Shown: positions 17,559 through 27,204, counted from the stretch's first letter. The stretch: 64,000 nucleotides of DNA from Paludibacter sp. (GCA_019163375.1 JAFLKK010000008.1:62001-126000); one strand, 5' to 3'. Numbers and translations: made by a program. Notes: generated from the letters alone by a model not told the origin.

Positions 17559-19064
17559 TCAACTGTTTGTATTGCGGCTATCTTTTACCACTACGTCGTG
17601 AGCACCACCTTCAACGATACTGGTAGATGAAACCAATGTAATCTTCGCGTTCTGTTTCAAGTCATCGAGTGAGATCACACCACAACTGTTCATGGTCGAT
17701 TTAATCTTGCCCAACGTAATGTTGAGGTTATCTTTCAGCTTTCCGGCATAAGGCACAAAACTATCTACTCCTTCTTCAAATTTCAGGCTGTCGCTGCCGC
17801 CCATGTCGTAACGTTGCCAGTTGCGGGCACGGTTGGAACCTTCGCCCCAGTATTCTTTCATATAATTGCCGTTTACCATCAGTTTGCGGGTAGGACTTTC
17901 GTCGAAACGGGCAAAATAACGACCCATCATGATAAAGTCGGCTCCCATGGCCAGTGCCAGCACCATATGATAATCCTGAACAATTCCACCATCGGAACAG
18001 ATAGGAATATAAACACCTGTTTTGCGGAAATACTCATCGCGGGCTTCCGCTACTTCAATCAGTGCAGTAGCTTGTCCACGTCCGATTCCTTTTTGTTCGC
18101 GGGTGATACAGATAGAACCACCACCAACACCTACTTTTACAAAGTCGGCACCAGCTTCGGCCAGGTACATAAATCCGTCGCGATCCACTACGTTTCCGGC
18201 TCCGACCTTTGCTTTGTCGCCATAGGTCAACTTAATAAATTCGAGCGTTTCCTTTTGGTATTCCGAAAAACCATCCGACGAGTCGATACACATTACATCC
18301 ACTCCGGCTTCCAACAATCGGGGCACGCGCTCTTTGTAATCGCGGGTATTGATACCGGCTCCTACGAGCAGTTTCATATTATCGTCCGACAATTCGTTTG
18401 GATTTTCCTTGTGGTTTTCGTAGTCCTTACGGAACACCAGGTATTTAAGAAATTGGTCTTTATCAATAATTGGTAAGCAGTTCAGTTTGTGATCCCAGAT
18501 AATGTCATTTGCTTCGGTGATACTGATACCAAACGCTCCGGTAATCAGTTTTGGAAACGGAGTCATAAAGTCTTTTACCTTTTTATCCATGCTGTCACGA
18601 CTAACGCGATAGTCACGACCCGTTACAATACCAAGCAATTTGCCTTGTGAGGTTCCATCCTCCGTAACGCCGATAGTACCATGACCCGATTCTTCTTTAA
18701 GCGCAATCACATCGCGTAAAGTGTGTTCGGGAGTCAGGTTGGCGTTGCTAACCACAAAGCCGGCTTTGTACGATTTTGCTTTGTATACCATTTCGGCTTG
18801 TTCCTCTATACCTTGCGAACCGAAGATGAAAGCCAGTCCACCATTGCGAGCCAAAGCGATAGCCATTTTGTGATCGGATACCGACTGCATGATGGCAGAT
18901 ACAAATGGGACATTGAGGTGAATGGGTGATGTTTCTCCAGCTTTAAATCTCACAAGCGGAGTTTTCAATGATATATTCGCAGGAGTACACTCTTTTGTGG
19001 TAAGTCCCGGAATTAATAAATACTCACTGAAAGTTCTGGAGATGTCGTTTAAATATTGTGCCAT
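17559..19064 (-). CDS. guaB: IMP dehydrogenase, Tritrichomonas-type
   Basis: IMPDH oxidises IMP to XMP, the committed step to guanine nucleotides. The 501-residue protein has the TIM barrel with a CBS-type subdomain inserted near 120-220. Catalytic Cys319 lies in [17 protein letters not shown], and the mobile flap carries Arg418-Tyr419 in NWQRYDMGG. These are the same residue numbers known for the Tritrichomonas foetus enzyme (Cys319, Arg418, Tyr419), whose length (about 503) and sequence, as I remember it, match closely along the whole chain, including EYLLIPGL, the [16 protein letters not shown] loop and EYWGEGS. Common bacterial GuaB has GPGSICTTR instead. It is a stand-alone gene with a -7 box at 19099-19106 and a terminator. 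Confidence 0.93.
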   Translation of the reverse strand: MAQYLNDISRTFSEYLLIPGLTTKECTPANISLKTPLVRFKAGETSPIHLNVPFVSAIMQSVSDHKMAIALARNGGLAFIFGSQGIEEQAEMVYKAKSYKAGFVVSNANLTPEHTLRDVIALKEESGHGTIGVTEDGTSQGKLLGIVTGRDYRVSRDSMDKKVKDFMTPFPKLITGAFGISITEANDIIWDHKLNCLPIIDKDQFLKYLVFRKDYENHKENPNELSDDNMKLLVGAGINTRDYKERVPRLLEAGVDVMCIDSSDGFSEYQKETLEFIKLTYGDKAKVGAGNVVDRDGFMYLAEAGADFVKVGVGGGSICITREQKGIGRGQATALIEVAEARDEYFRKTGVYIPICSDGGIVQDYHMVLALAMGADFIMMGRYFARFDESPTRKLMVNGNYMKEYWGEGSNRARNWQRYDMGGSDSLKFEEGVDSFVPYAGKLKDNLNITLGKIKSTMNSCGVISLDDLKQNAKITLVSSTSIVEGGAHDVVVKDSRNTNS

Positions 19065-19098
19065 ACCGTTTTTTAAGTTTTATGCGATAAAAATTTTG

Positions 19099-19106
19099 CA
19101 AAGGTA
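19099..19106 (-). promoter_or_regulatory. guaB: -7 promoter box for guaB
   Basis: Minus strand TACCTTTG followed by GCA, 35 bases upstream of the guaB start. Confidence 0.6.
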
Positions 19107-19303
19107 TCCAAAAAAAATAAATAATGACGAAAGTTTTAGTGGAATACCTCACATTTTTAAGTAGAATTTTAAGTGTCGAGAGCTTTTCTATCCGTTTTCA
19201 GACCCTGATGGCATTTTTAAGGTCAAGACATTAGTAAAAAGTTGCTGATTTGTTGTTGATTCAACTGCTATCAGAGTCTTCGACTGCTGACAGGGTTGTT
19301 TAG
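19107..19303. other. Spacer upstream of guaB
   Basis: No gene recognised. The second half has ordinary coding-like composition but is broken by stops in all frames I checked; it may be further remnant of the gene whose end lies at 19304-19483. Confidence 0.4.
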
Positions 19304-19483
19304 GCAACCAGCGATCTGGGACAAACGCTGACAGGCATCAACGCGGTGGTGAGAAAAACACTCGATCCACTTATGCTAGAGTTTAAACTTTTAAATCCTA
19401 CCCTGTATGGCGAATACCTCAATGCCCGCAAGATAAACAATCGCTCGGCAGGAAGATCAACAAAATTGACAGACCAGCAATAA
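19304..19483 (+). pseudogene. C-terminal remnant of an unidentified gene
   Basis: From 19304 to the TAA at 19481-19483 a 59-codon frame reads as protein-like sequence (ATSDLGQTLTGINAVVRKTL, then DPLMLEFKLLNPTLYGEYL, then NARKINNRSAGRSTKLTDQQ) with balanced composition. It opens directly after an in-frame TAG with no start codon nearby. A terminator hairpin follows at once, as after a real gene. I do not recognise the family. It looks like the surviving tail of a decayed plus-strand gene. Confidence 0.5.
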
Positions 19484-19491
19484 TTCAACAG

Positions 19492-19528
19492 AAAAAGCGC
19501 GAACCGGATAAATCGATTCGCGCTTTTT
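19492..19528. terminator. Bidirectional terminator (shared hairpin family, copy 4)
   Basis: AAAAAGCGCGAACCGGATAAATCGATTCGCGCTTTTTT folds into a stem related to those after thrS, higA and guaB. It serves the convergent BamE-like gene on the minus strand and the remnant gene on the plus strand. Confidence 0.8.
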
Positions 19529-19551
19529 TATGAGATTTATTTTGAAAGTCG

Positions 19552-19974
19552 TTATTCCAATTTGACAACTCGTCCGGAATAATCTTCCGGATGAATGGTT
19601 CTAAAATAACTAGTACAAGAGCTTTCTGAAATATTATCATAAGTGGTCATACTTGTTACAGCACCTTTCATGAACCAAATAATAACATAATGATTATTCA
19701 CCGTGGTTGGGTGTTTCTCTGTAGCTAAACTATTTATCGAACTTGTATAACAATACTGCCAAGCCTCATATTCTTTGTCGAACTGAAAATTGCAGGGATC
19801 ACCAAAGAGTTCCTTTACCTGATCTTTCGACATGCCATTTTCAATTTTATACTGGTTTGCAGTTATTAATCTTTGTCTACGCGTGTCTTCTTTTTGTTCC
19901 TTAATGACGGCACAAGAACTAAGTAATAAACAAGCCAGAGAGATAGACAGGCGGTTGATTGAAATAAACTTCAT
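19552..19974 (-). CDS. BamE/SmpA-like lipoprotein
   Basis: With the start at 19974 the protein is 140 residues: MKFISINRLSISLACLLLSS then Cys, a lipoprotein signal peptide ending in the lipobox LLSSC. The longer frame from 20019 would put 15 polar residues before the signal and overlap the upstream gene. The mature part has ITANQYKIENGMSKDQVKELFGDPCNFQFD, the pattern of the SmpA/OmlA (BamE) fold in which a short helix precedes G-x-P, then WQYCYT and IIWFMKGAVTSM strands. It may assist outer-membrane assembly, though many such lipoproteins are unassigned. It lies 28 bases after the DUF898 gene. Confidence 0.72.
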   Translation of the reverse strand: MKFISINRLSISLACLLLSSCAVIKEQKEDTRRQRLITANQYKIENGMSKDQVKELFGDPCNFQFDKEYEAWQYCYTSSINSLATEKHPTTVNNHYVIIWFMKGAVTSMTTYDNISESSCTSYFRTIHPEDYSGRVVKLE

Positions 19975-20002
19975 AACTATGAGTTTAAATGATTTGATTT
20001 GA

Positions 20003-20998
20003 TTATTCTGCAACTTCAATTTCTTCCAAGTAAGTCTTATTCAAAATTCTGCTGGAGATTTTGCAAAATGCCCATGGATAATAGATTCCCAGCGTTATAA
20101 TGGTCAATAGATATTGCCCCCAAATAAATAGAAAGTCATTCATTGGATCAATATCATACCCAAACCTTTTGCTTACAGACTTTGATGATGCAATAGTTCT
20201 CTCCGAAAAGTAACTGTATAACTTCAATCCGGCAAGTGGTAAATAGATACCTACCGTTATGGCAGATAAGAATAATTCAATGGCAATTTTTCCCACTGAA
20301 CTCCAAAAATCGGTTCTCCATTTAATGCTGTATTCTTTAAATTTGAAATTTACCAACCATTTGTATAAAAAATATATATAAGGAATAAAGATAATGAGGA
20401 TCATTATAAACATCATAATGGGCATTAGAGCAATGTGGCTTGGAGTAGTACTCGTACCTTGAGCCAGATTTTTAAATGTAAAAATTGTAAAACTGGCTAT
20501 TATAGCAATCATTGGAAGAATAACAGCAAGTAATACTATCAAAAATAAATCGCCTCCTTTGCCTTTAAATTCAAAACTATTCGAGTCGTGAGAAGTGCTC
20601 TTTGCAAAAAATCTGCAAATATCTGCGTAAAACCACGGGCCATAAATACCTAATGTAATGATGGTAAGAATAAATCCGGGAATTAGAATCTTCAAAAACT
20701 GTCCGAATTTGCCAATAAATTGCAATGACGTTTCTTTAAACTCTATGGCTTCTATAACCAATTTTGCAAAAAAGAATAAAATCGAATATTCTACTACCAG
20801 CAGAAAAATCATAACTCCATACCACTTAAATATTCCGCCAACAGCTTCCATAGCTCCATGCGCGTCGGCAGAATGACTTCTAAAGCCTTGAATTTTGATC
20901 TGAACAAGAATGTACGGGATAAGAAAAAGAACCATAAATAGTAGCCATACAGGCAGAACATCTTTACCGTTTAATTTAAATTGAAAGTAATTTTTCAT
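20003..20998 (-). CDS. DUF898 (YjgN-like) multi-pass membrane protein
   Basis: This 331-residue protein has about seven hydrophobic segments and the DUF898 signature repeated twice: LITLGIYGPWFYADICRF-like sequence (ITLGIYGPWFYADICRFFAK near residue 115) and ITLGIYYPWAFCKISSRIL near the end, plus FNKFKEYSIKWRTDF-like basic loops. The N-terminal FQFKLNGKDVLPVWLLF is also typical. E. coli YjgN is the reference member; no biochemical role is established. It probably shares a transcript with the BamE-like lipoprotein downstream. Confidence 0.82.
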   Translation of the reverse strand: MKNYFQFKLNGKDVLPVWLLFMVLFLIPYILVQIKIQGFRSHSADAHGAMEAVGGIFKWYGVMIFLLVVEYSILFFFAKLVIEAIEFKETSLQFIGKFGQFLKILIPGFILTIITLGIYGPWFYADICRFFAKSTSHDSNSFEFKGKGGDLFLIVLLAVILPMIAIIASFTIFTFKNLAQGTSTTPSHIALMPIMMFIMILIIFIPYIYFLYKWLVNFKFKEYSIKWRTDFWSSVGKIAIELFLSAITVGIYLPLAGLKLYSYFSERTIASSKSVSKRFGYDIDPMNDFLFIWGQYLLTIITLGIYYPWAFCKISSRILNKTYLEEIEVAE

Positions 20999-21180
20999 CG
21001 TTTTTTAATTAAATTTATATTCGAGAATTTAAGATACACAGACTGTAGCAGAACTGAATTCATGATAGAAAGACAACGCTCGATTAACTATATGTAGTTA
21101 ATCGGGCGTAAAGATATACATTGCAATTATATTAACAATGGAATAATGCGTATTTCTTTAAAGAAAGTTATAAATAAAAA

Positions 21181-21207
21181 AAGGTGACCTCGCAAGGCCA
21201 CCTTTCA
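21181..21207 (-). terminator. Terminator after VWA lipoprotein gene
   Basis: AAGGTGACCT and AGGCCACCTT form an imperfect stem; on the minus strand a run of eight T follows. Confidence 0.8.
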
Positions 21208-21225
21208 GGTATATCAGTATCAGTT

Positions 21226-22677
21226 TTACTCCCCGGTCCACATATTCACCAGCGAAACAAATTCCCGGCGGTAGCCATTAGGATCGAATGTAAAAGCACC
21301 TTGTCCTAAATCAATCACCATTTGCTTAGTAGCGGTTCCTTTGTATTTAGAGTGCTTTAGCAACAAGCCAAACGCGGTTACCGAAACTGCAAACCGCATG
21401 TTCTCAGATGCATTATTAAACTCCCCTGGAATGGCCTGAATATCAAGGCCCAATTGTCGGCTCTGTTTCTCGTCGGGTTTGGTGTAGGTGAAATCAACTA
21501 TGCCAATTTTTTCGTCGACACTTAAATTGCGTAATACGATTTCATAGATAGCAGTAATCGTTTGTGTGGCACCAATTTCGGCATCAAGAGCATACCCATC
21601 CGTGGCCTCTTTTTTAAACGCACGCTCCTCGTATCCTATCAAGCGGAATGAATCAACTTTCAATTCATTAAACTTTACTTGGATTTTCGCATTCTTGGCT
21701 ACCGGGCAGAACTTCGCTTTTTCTTTTACAAAAACCTTCATAAACTGACCCAAGTTGTCGATATATTCGTAGTTCCCATTCCCTTTATTGGGGATTTGCT
21801 CCATTAGGTGATTGTTTGGATTGGACTTTCCAAAACCAAGAACCGTTAGATTCACTCCCGACTTTCTTTTTTCATTGATAACTTTAACGAGCTCGTCACT
21901 CGAAGATGGATTTACGTTTAAATCACCATCCGATACCATAATAACCCGATTACTGCCATTCGCAATAAAGTTATCCATAGCTACGCTGTACGAATAGGTC
22001 AAACTCGGCACGTCAACACCAGAGCCACCCGTAAAAAGCTTGTCGATAGCCGCCCTAATCTCATCCTTCCGATCGCAAGCAGTACTTTTAAGCACCAGTT
22101 TGGTTTGGTTGGAGTACGTTATAAGTGAAATTTTATCAGTAGCCTCCAAATTATCCAACAACAGTTTAAGTCCGGATTGCAACAATTCTAATCTCTCGGG
22201 CGAATTCATTGATTTGGATACATCAACAAGGAAAACATAGTTCGATTTGGGTTGCTCACTTTCAGAAATTGACTTCCCCTTCAGTCCAATGCGCATCAGG
22301 TAGTGACCGGCACGCCATGGACAAGCGGTTACCTCCGAACTCAATGATATATTCTCTGACAAAACAGGTTCGGGATAATCGTAGGTGAAGTAATTAATTA
22401 AATCTTCAACTTTCACGGAGGTAGTTGGCGGAGTTTGTCCTAAGTTTATATATTGTCGCACATCTGCGTACGAAGCACCCTCAACATCGGTCGAAACAAT
22501 CGAAATAGTTTGAGCTTCCACCTTCACGAAAGGATTTTCAGCCAAATCACTGTATTCTTTATTAAAAGCAATATCTTCTGAATCTATTCCATAGTTTTGG
22601 TCAACGCCATCCCTGTTACAGGCCGACATCAAGCAAATCAGAATCGAAAAAAAGAATATTCTTACTATTTTATTCAC
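21226..22677 (-). CDS. YfbK-like VWA-domain lipoprotein
   Basis: The 483-residue product begins with a lipoprotein signal (FFFSILICLMSAC, lipobox LMSAC). It then has the N-terminal domain typical of YfbK (YADVRQYINLGQTPPTTSVKVEDLINYF), a von Willebrand A domain with the metal site DVSKS near residue 150 and a later T/D pair (VMVSDGDLNVN), and a C-terminal DUF3520-type domain (FTYTKPDEKQSRQLGLDI to the end). In Bacteroidota such proteins occur in the envelope; function is not established, but a protein-protein interaction role through the metal site is expected. It is a single gene with its own terminator. Confidence 0.88.
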   Translation of the reverse strand: MNKIVRIFFFSILICLMSACNRDGVDQNYGIDSEDIAFNKEYSDLAENPFVKVEAQTISIVSTDVEGASYADVRQYINLGQTPPTTSVKVEDLINYFTYDYPEPVLSENISLSSEVTACPWRAGHYLMRIGLKGKSISESEQPKSNYVFLVDVSKSMNSPERLELLQSGLKLLLDNLEATDKISLITYSNQTKLVLKSTACDRKDEIRAAIDKLFTGGSGVDVPSLTYSYSVAMDNFIANGSNRVIMVSDGDLNVNPSSSDELVKVINEKRKSGVNLTVLGFGKSNPNNHLMEQIPNKGNGNYEYIDNLGQFMKVFVKEKAKFCPVAKNAKIQVKFNELKVDSFRLIGYEERAFKKEATDGYALDAEIGATQTITAIYEIVLRNLSVDEKIGIVDFTYTKPDEKQSRQLGLDIQAIPGEFNNASENMRFAVSVTAFGLLLKHSKYKGTATKQMVIDLGQGAFTFDPNGYRREFVSLVNMWTGE

Positions 22678-22939
22678 AGCTGTATTTTAAAAATTCCCGA
22701 AATCAAATCGTTTGTTAGTGTATAAATCAATACTCAAAAAGCACTACCCGAATCATTGTAGTTATACATTTAGATAGCTCTTTTTTCTATTTTCTACAAA
22801 ATTGGCAGTAAAGGTAGGAATAGTTAATGAATTAATCTCAACCTTAATTAAGAAAAAAGAGAGTAAAACTAAAATTTGGTCATTATTTAACATTACAATA
22901 CCACCTTTACATAATTTGCAAGGAATTTCTCAAAAAAAA

Positions 22940-22971
22940 ATCCCCGTTTCCGACAATTCAGAAACGAGGAT
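22940..22971 (-). terminator. Terminator after the zinc-ribbon membrane protein gene
   Basis: On the minus strand ATCCTCGTTTC pairs with GAAACGGGGAT across a ten-base loop (one G-T pair), followed by nine T. Confidence 0.82.
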
Positions 22972-22992
22972 ACAGAATAAGATATTGGAGTA

Positions 22993-23619
22993 TCAAGCCT
23001 CCGCCTGATCTTTTACAACTTTAGGAGCAGGTGTACCGGTAGTCGACTTTTTCTTACGGGGTACATATTTGCCCGGAAGAATCACGTCTAATAATTTCTT
23101 ACCCATTAGACCGAGCTTAACTGCACAACCCAACGATAGTAAACTCAACACTAAAGTCACCCAGGTATAAACATTTTCGTAAGCCGTATACCATTGAGCA
23201 AAGGCCAAAACCATAATAATGCAGCTATAAATAATCTTAGACTTCAGCAACGGAGTCTTTAATGTCTTGAAACGGGTTATACCGTCTAAAATACCCGAAA
23301 CGGTAGAGGCTACAAGCGATATAGGCAACATCAATATCGAGAAAGTAATAACAGAATGAACAACTACTTCCTGAAAATCCGGAAAAATGTAATGGAAAAT
23401 AATCAACATCGGTGTTAAAGCCACAAATGTTTGCGAAAGGTGAATAGCAATCGGGTGAATATCCAATGCCAAAATAAATAAACGGTTTGCCGAAACCTTT
23501 TCGCGATAAGGTTCGAACACATTTCTGGGAAGACCGCAAGCAGGACAAACATCGCCTAACTCACTTTCTTTCATTACGTAACCGCACGGGCGACAACGTA
23601 CTAATTCTTCATCTATCAT
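22993..23619 (-). CDS. Rubredoxin-like zinc-ribbon fused to a DUF2231-like membrane domain
   Basis: Start at 23619 gives 208 residues beginning MIDEELVRCRPCGYVMKE. Two CxxC pairs (CRPC and CPACG) 20 residues apart form a rubredoxin/rubrerythrin-like metal-binding knuckle. Four hydrophobic segments follow, the first starting at LDIHPIAIHLSQTFVALTPM, which resembles DUF2231 and may hold haem- or metal-ligating His. The frame could extend to 23718, but a complete promoter (23653-23682) lies inside that extension, so the longer form is rejected. A lysine-rich tail ends the protein. The likely role is membrane electron transfer, which is an inference. Confidence 0.75.
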   Translation of the reverse strand: MIDEELVRCRPCGYVMKESELGDVCPACGLPRNVFEPYREKVSANRLFILALDIHPIAIHLSQTFVALTPMLIIFHYIFPDFQEVVVHSVITFSILMLPISLVASTVSGILDGITRFKTLKTPLLKSKIIYSCIIMVLAFAQWYTAYENVYTWVTLVLSLLSLGCAVKLGLMGKKLLDVILPGKYVPRKKKSTTGTPAPKVVKDQAEA

Positions 23620-23652
23620 TTTTTGTAATAATTTTAAAATTGGTTTGAAATG

Positions 23653-23682
23653 CAAAGATAATAAGTAATTAATAAGGAGCAA
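23653..23682 (-). promoter_or_regulatory. Promoter of the zinc-ribbon membrane protein gene
   Basis: Minus strand TTG (23682-23680), 19 bases, then TATCTTTG (23660-23653): an exact consensus fit, 34 bases upstream of the ATG at 23619. It decides the start of that gene. Confidence 0.75.
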
Positions 23683-23769
23683 AAAAGACAGCCTATTTTT
23701 AACTCTCCATAAATACAAATTTTGAGGGGCAAAAGTTCGACTACCGAAACAATTGAGTTTCAGAATTTA

Positions 23770-24405
23770 TCAAGCCTTGGCATAATACTTGCACCACACT
23801 CTTAAACCACACTCTTCGCATTTTGGTTTGCGGGCAACACATACATATCGCCCGTGCAAAATAAGCCAGTGATGAGCTTTGGGAATCAGTTCGGGCGGAA
23901 TGTGTTTTACCAGTTCGAGTTCGGTTTGCAGTGGATTTTTGGAGTTGGTGGTCAACCCCAATCGTTCGGAAATACGAAACACATGCGTATCAACAGCCAT
24001 GGTGGGTTTATTGAAAATAACGGATGCAATAACATTGGCTGTTTTGCGACCAACACCGGGCAGAGTTTGGAGTTGTTCAATATCATCGGGCATCACACCT
24101 CCAAAATCGGACACCAGTTTTTGGGCCATTCCCACTAAGTGTTTGGCTTTATTATTGGGATAAGAAATACTGCGGATATATTCAAAAATCACCTCGTGAC
24201 TAGATGCCGCCATTACTTCCGGTGTCGGAAAATCGGCCAGTAACCGGGGTGTGATCATGTTCACCCGTTTATCGGTACATTGAGCGGAGAGAATGACCGC
24301 CACCAGTAATCCGAAAGGATCGGAATAATGCAGTTCGGTTTCTGCAATGGGCATGTTTTCAGTAAACCAGGCAATTATGTATTTATATCGTTGTGCTGTT
24401 GTCAT
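23770..24405 (-). CDS. nth: Endonuclease III
   Basis: Nth is a DNA glycosylase/AP lyase that removes oxidised pyrimidines. The 211-residue protein has all hallmarks: the helix-hairpin-helix LQTLPGVGRKTANVIASV with the catalytic Lys in GRKTA, the catalytic Asp in AVDTHVFRISERLGL, and the four-cysteine iron-sulfur cluster C-x6-C-x2-C-x5-C at the end (CVARKPKCEECGLRVWC). It is separated from its downstream neighbour by that gene's own promoter. Confidence 0.97.
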   Translation of the reverse strand: MTTAQRYKYIIAWFTENMPIAETELHYSDPFGLLVAVILSAQCTDKRVNMITPRLLADFPTPEVMAASSHEVIFEYIRSISYPNNKAKHLVGMAQKLVSDFGGVMPDDIEQLQTLPGVGRKTANVIASVIFNKPTMAVDTHVFRISERLGLTTNSKNPLQTELELVKHIPPELIPKAHHWLILHGRYVCVARKPKCEECGLRVWCKYYAKA

Positions 24406-24548
24406 ATTTTCGTTTAAAAAAGTGGAGCGTGTCTGCGTCCGAGATTAAAATCGCAACATCCGCATGTCCCTGTCAGGGGCTTAGAACGTATTGACAGATT
24501 TTTCTGCAAATTTATATCAAAAGATGTAATTCTAGCGTTCCTTTTTAT

Positions 24549-24556
24549 TATTTTTG
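24549..24556 (+). promoter_or_regulatory. ftsK: -7 promoter box upstream of ftsK
   Basis: TATTTTTG followed by GCAAAT, a TAnnTTTG match about 140 bases before the ftsK start. The 288-base spacer between nth and ftsK holds nothing else I can support. Confidence 0.45.
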
Positions 24557-24693
24557 CAAATTAAAGAAGCAAATTGTATTTGCAATCTGATTTGATTTAT
24601 TTATACTGACTTAAGCTTGTTTATTTCACTGAAAAAAGGATGAGATGAAGTAGAACTCTTTCTATCCTTAATTTAAAATTCTCAATTACATAC

Positions 24694-27204
24694 ATGGCAC
24701 CAAGAAAACCTATCAAAGCCACTCCAAAACCGGAACAAAGACCAGAGCCTAAGTTTCAACCAAAAGCCGAAAAAAAGATCACAGATCCTAACGAACCCGG
24801 CATTGGACAAAAATTCAAAGCATTTATTACCGACGAACGAACCCGCTTCGTGATAGGACTAGGCCTGCTGCTGGGGGCTTTGTTTATGTTCTTGTCGTTT
24901 ATATCGTACTTTTTCACCGGTGCGGCCGATCAGAGCAAAATGGAGTTGTCGTTCGGCGAGTTGCAAAAAATGCGCAACGATATTCAAAACTGGGCTTCGG
25001 TAACAGGCGCTGTTTTGGCCGAAACATTTATAAATCGTTGGTTTGGTGTTTCCTCATTTGCCATATTCTACTTAGGCATTGTGTTAGGGCTTCGACTAAT
25101 GAAAGTACGCGTTACTGCCCTTTGGAAAGCATTTTTCCACTCCAGCTTCTGGTTGGTGTGGCTATCTGTTTTACTCGCATTTGCGCTGCGCTCATTTTAC
25201 AAAGACTATCTGTTCTTTTCGCCTGGTGGACAGCATGGCGACGGTGTTAGCAACTGGCTAATCTCGTACATAGGTTTCCCCGGAACGTTGATGATTATCA
25301 TTGGGACATTTCTGGTGTATTGCATCGTAATTTCAAAAGCCACTATTCCATTTCTGAAACGCTTATTCTCCCGCAAATCGAAAGTTGACGAAGCTACGGC
25401 TGCCGAAATGATGGACACTGAAGATGGAATGGCAGACAACGATGCATCAATAGCCGTTGGTACAGAAATAATCCCCGAAGATTGGATTACAAAAGCCAAT
25501 GAAGACGAAGAAACTGAGGATGAGGAAATTATTATTGAACCCGTTGCTGCAGTTGAATCGGACGACGTAGATGATATTCCTTTCGAAATTCAACAACCTG
25601 CCGAGCCCGAAGAAAGCAAAGCGGTGGATACACTCGAAATGGAAATTGTAGAACCGGAGAATGATGACCCTTATTATAATGTTGCAAAATTGGGTAAATA
25701 TGACCCGACATTAGATTTGACGCATTACACGCCACCTACGCTCGATTTGCTGAAGGTGTATGGCACCGACAATGATACTCAAATAGATATGGTGGAACAA
25801 AATGCAAATAAGAAACGCATTACCACCACATTGCAAAATTACGGTATTGAAATCGATACCATCAAAGCAACTGTAGGGCCTACCATTACACTTTACGAAA
25901 TTGTACCAAAAGCAGGTGTGCGTATTTCAAAAATCCGTAATCTGGAATACGATATCATGCTCAGTCTGGCTGCCACCGGCATTCGTATTATTGCTCCAAT
26001 CCCGGGCAAAGGAACCATTGGTATTGAGGTACCGAATATCGATCCGCAAGTGGTGTCGATGCATTCCATCATTGCATCTAAAAAGTTCCAGGAGTCTAAA
26101 TTTGAACTTCCTGTGGCATTTGGACGCACCATTACGAATGAGATTTTCATGGTCGACCTGGCTAAAATGCCTCACTTACTGGTGGCAGGAGCTACCGGAC
26201 AAGGGAAATCGGTTGGGTTAAATGCTATTATTACTTCTTTACTTTATAAGAAACATCCTGCCGAGTTGAAATTGGTATTGGTGGATCCTAAAAAAGTAGA
26301 ATTCAACATCTATGGCGACATAGAAAAACATTTCCTTGCTAAATTGCCCGATGGCGATGACGCTATTATTACCGACACCAGCAAAGTGGTGGAAACACTT
26401 AACTCGCTATGTAAAGAAATGGACGATCGTTACGATTTGTTGAAAAAAGCCCATGTTCGCAACCTCAAAGAATATAACGATAAATTTACCAATCGCCATT
26501 TGAATCCTGAGAAAGGACATCGGTTCTTGCCCTATATTGTGGTGATTGTCGACGAGTTTGGTGACTTGATAATGACGGCCGGTAAGGAAGTGGAAATGCC
26601 GATTGCACGTATTGCTCAGTTGGCTCGTGCGGTGGGAATTCACATGATTATTGCCACACAACGTCCGTCGGTGAACATTATTACCGGTGTAATTAAGGCC
26701 AACTTCCCTGCCCGTGTGGCTTTCCGCGTATCGTCGATGATTGACTCGAGAACCATTCTGGATGCACCGGGCGCTAATCAACTGGTGGGACGTGGCGACA
26801 TGCTTTTCTCGCAAGGTAGCGACTTGGTACGTGTACAATGTGCATTCGTCGACACGCCTGAAGTGGAAAATGTGGTGAATCATATTAAGGTACAACAAAG
26901 TTACCCTACTGCGTTTTATTTACCGGAGTTTGTGCGTCCTGATGCTGATGGTATTGACTCGAGCTCGGTTGATATGACCAAACGCGATCCTTTGTTCGAA
27001 GAAGCTGCACATTTAATTGTAGCCAACCAACAAGGTTCAACATCGCTTATTCAACGTAAATTCTCGATTGGCTACAACCGTGCAGGCCGAATTGTGGATC
27101 AATTGGAAGTAGCCGGTATTATCGGACCATTTGAAGGAAGCAAGGCGCGTCAGGTATTGGTGATAGACGCGTTTCATTTGGAACAGATTTTGAAGCACCT
27201 TTAG
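24694..27204 (+). CDS. ftsK: DNA translocase FtsK
   Basis: FtsK couples septation to chromosome segregation, pumping DNA to resolve dimers at dif. The 836-residue protein has a basic, proline-rich start, about four N-terminal membrane helices (residues 50-230), an acidic linker (about 240-330, many Glu/Asp) and the motor. The motor shows Walker A VAGATGQGKSVGLN, Walker B PYIVVIVDEFGDLI and the LARAVGIHMIIATQRPSV segment. It ends with the winged-helix gamma domain (STSLIQRKFSIGYNRAGRI) that reads KOPS sites. A LolA-like gene follows 51 bases later, an order seen across Bacteroidota. Confidence 0.97.
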   Translation: MAPRKPIKATPKPEQRPEPKFQPKAEKKITDPNEPGIGQKFKAFITDERTRFVIGLGLLLGALFMFLSFISYFFTGAADQSKMELSFGELQKMRNDIQNWASVTGAVLAETFINRWFGVSSFAIFYLGIVLGLRLMKVRVTALWKAFFHSSFWLVWLSVLLAFALRSFYKDYLFFSPGGQHGDGVSNWLISYIGFPGTLMIIIGTFLVYCIVISKATIPFLKRLFSRKSKVDEATAAEMMDTEDGMADNDASIAVGTEIIPEDWITKANEDEETEDEEIIIEPVAAVESDDVDDIPFEIQQPAEPEESKAVDTLEMEIVEPENDDPYYNVAKLGKYDPTLDLTHYTPPTLDLLKVYGTDNDTQIDMVEQNANKKRITTTLQNYGIEIDTIKATVGPTITLYEIVPKAGVRISKIRNLEYDIMLSLAATGIRIIAPIPGKGTIGIEVPNIDPQVVSMHSIIASKKFQESKFELPVAFGRTITNEIFMVDLAKMPHLLVAGATGQGKSVGLNAIITSLLYKKHPAELKLVLVDPKKVEFNIYGDIEKHFLAKLPDGDDAIITDTSKVVETLNSLCKEMDDRYDLLKKAHVRNLKEYNDKFTNRHLNPEKGHRFLPYIVVIVDEFGDLIMTAGKEVEMPIARIAQLARAVGIHMIIATQRPSVNIITGVIKANFPARVAFRVSSMIDSRTILDAPGANQLVGRGDMLFSQGSDLVRVQCAFVDTPEVENVVNHIKVQQSYPTAFYLPEFVRPDADGIDSSSVDMTKRDPLFEEAAHLIVANQQGSTSLIQRKFSIGYNRAGRIVDQLEVAGIIGPFEGSKARQVLVIDAFHLEQILKHL

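Noticed and set aside
17362-17562. 66-codon minus-strand open frame after guaB
   Set aside because: It runs through the guaB terminator and the heptad repeat, with Leu/Ser-rich repeat translation and no family resemblance.
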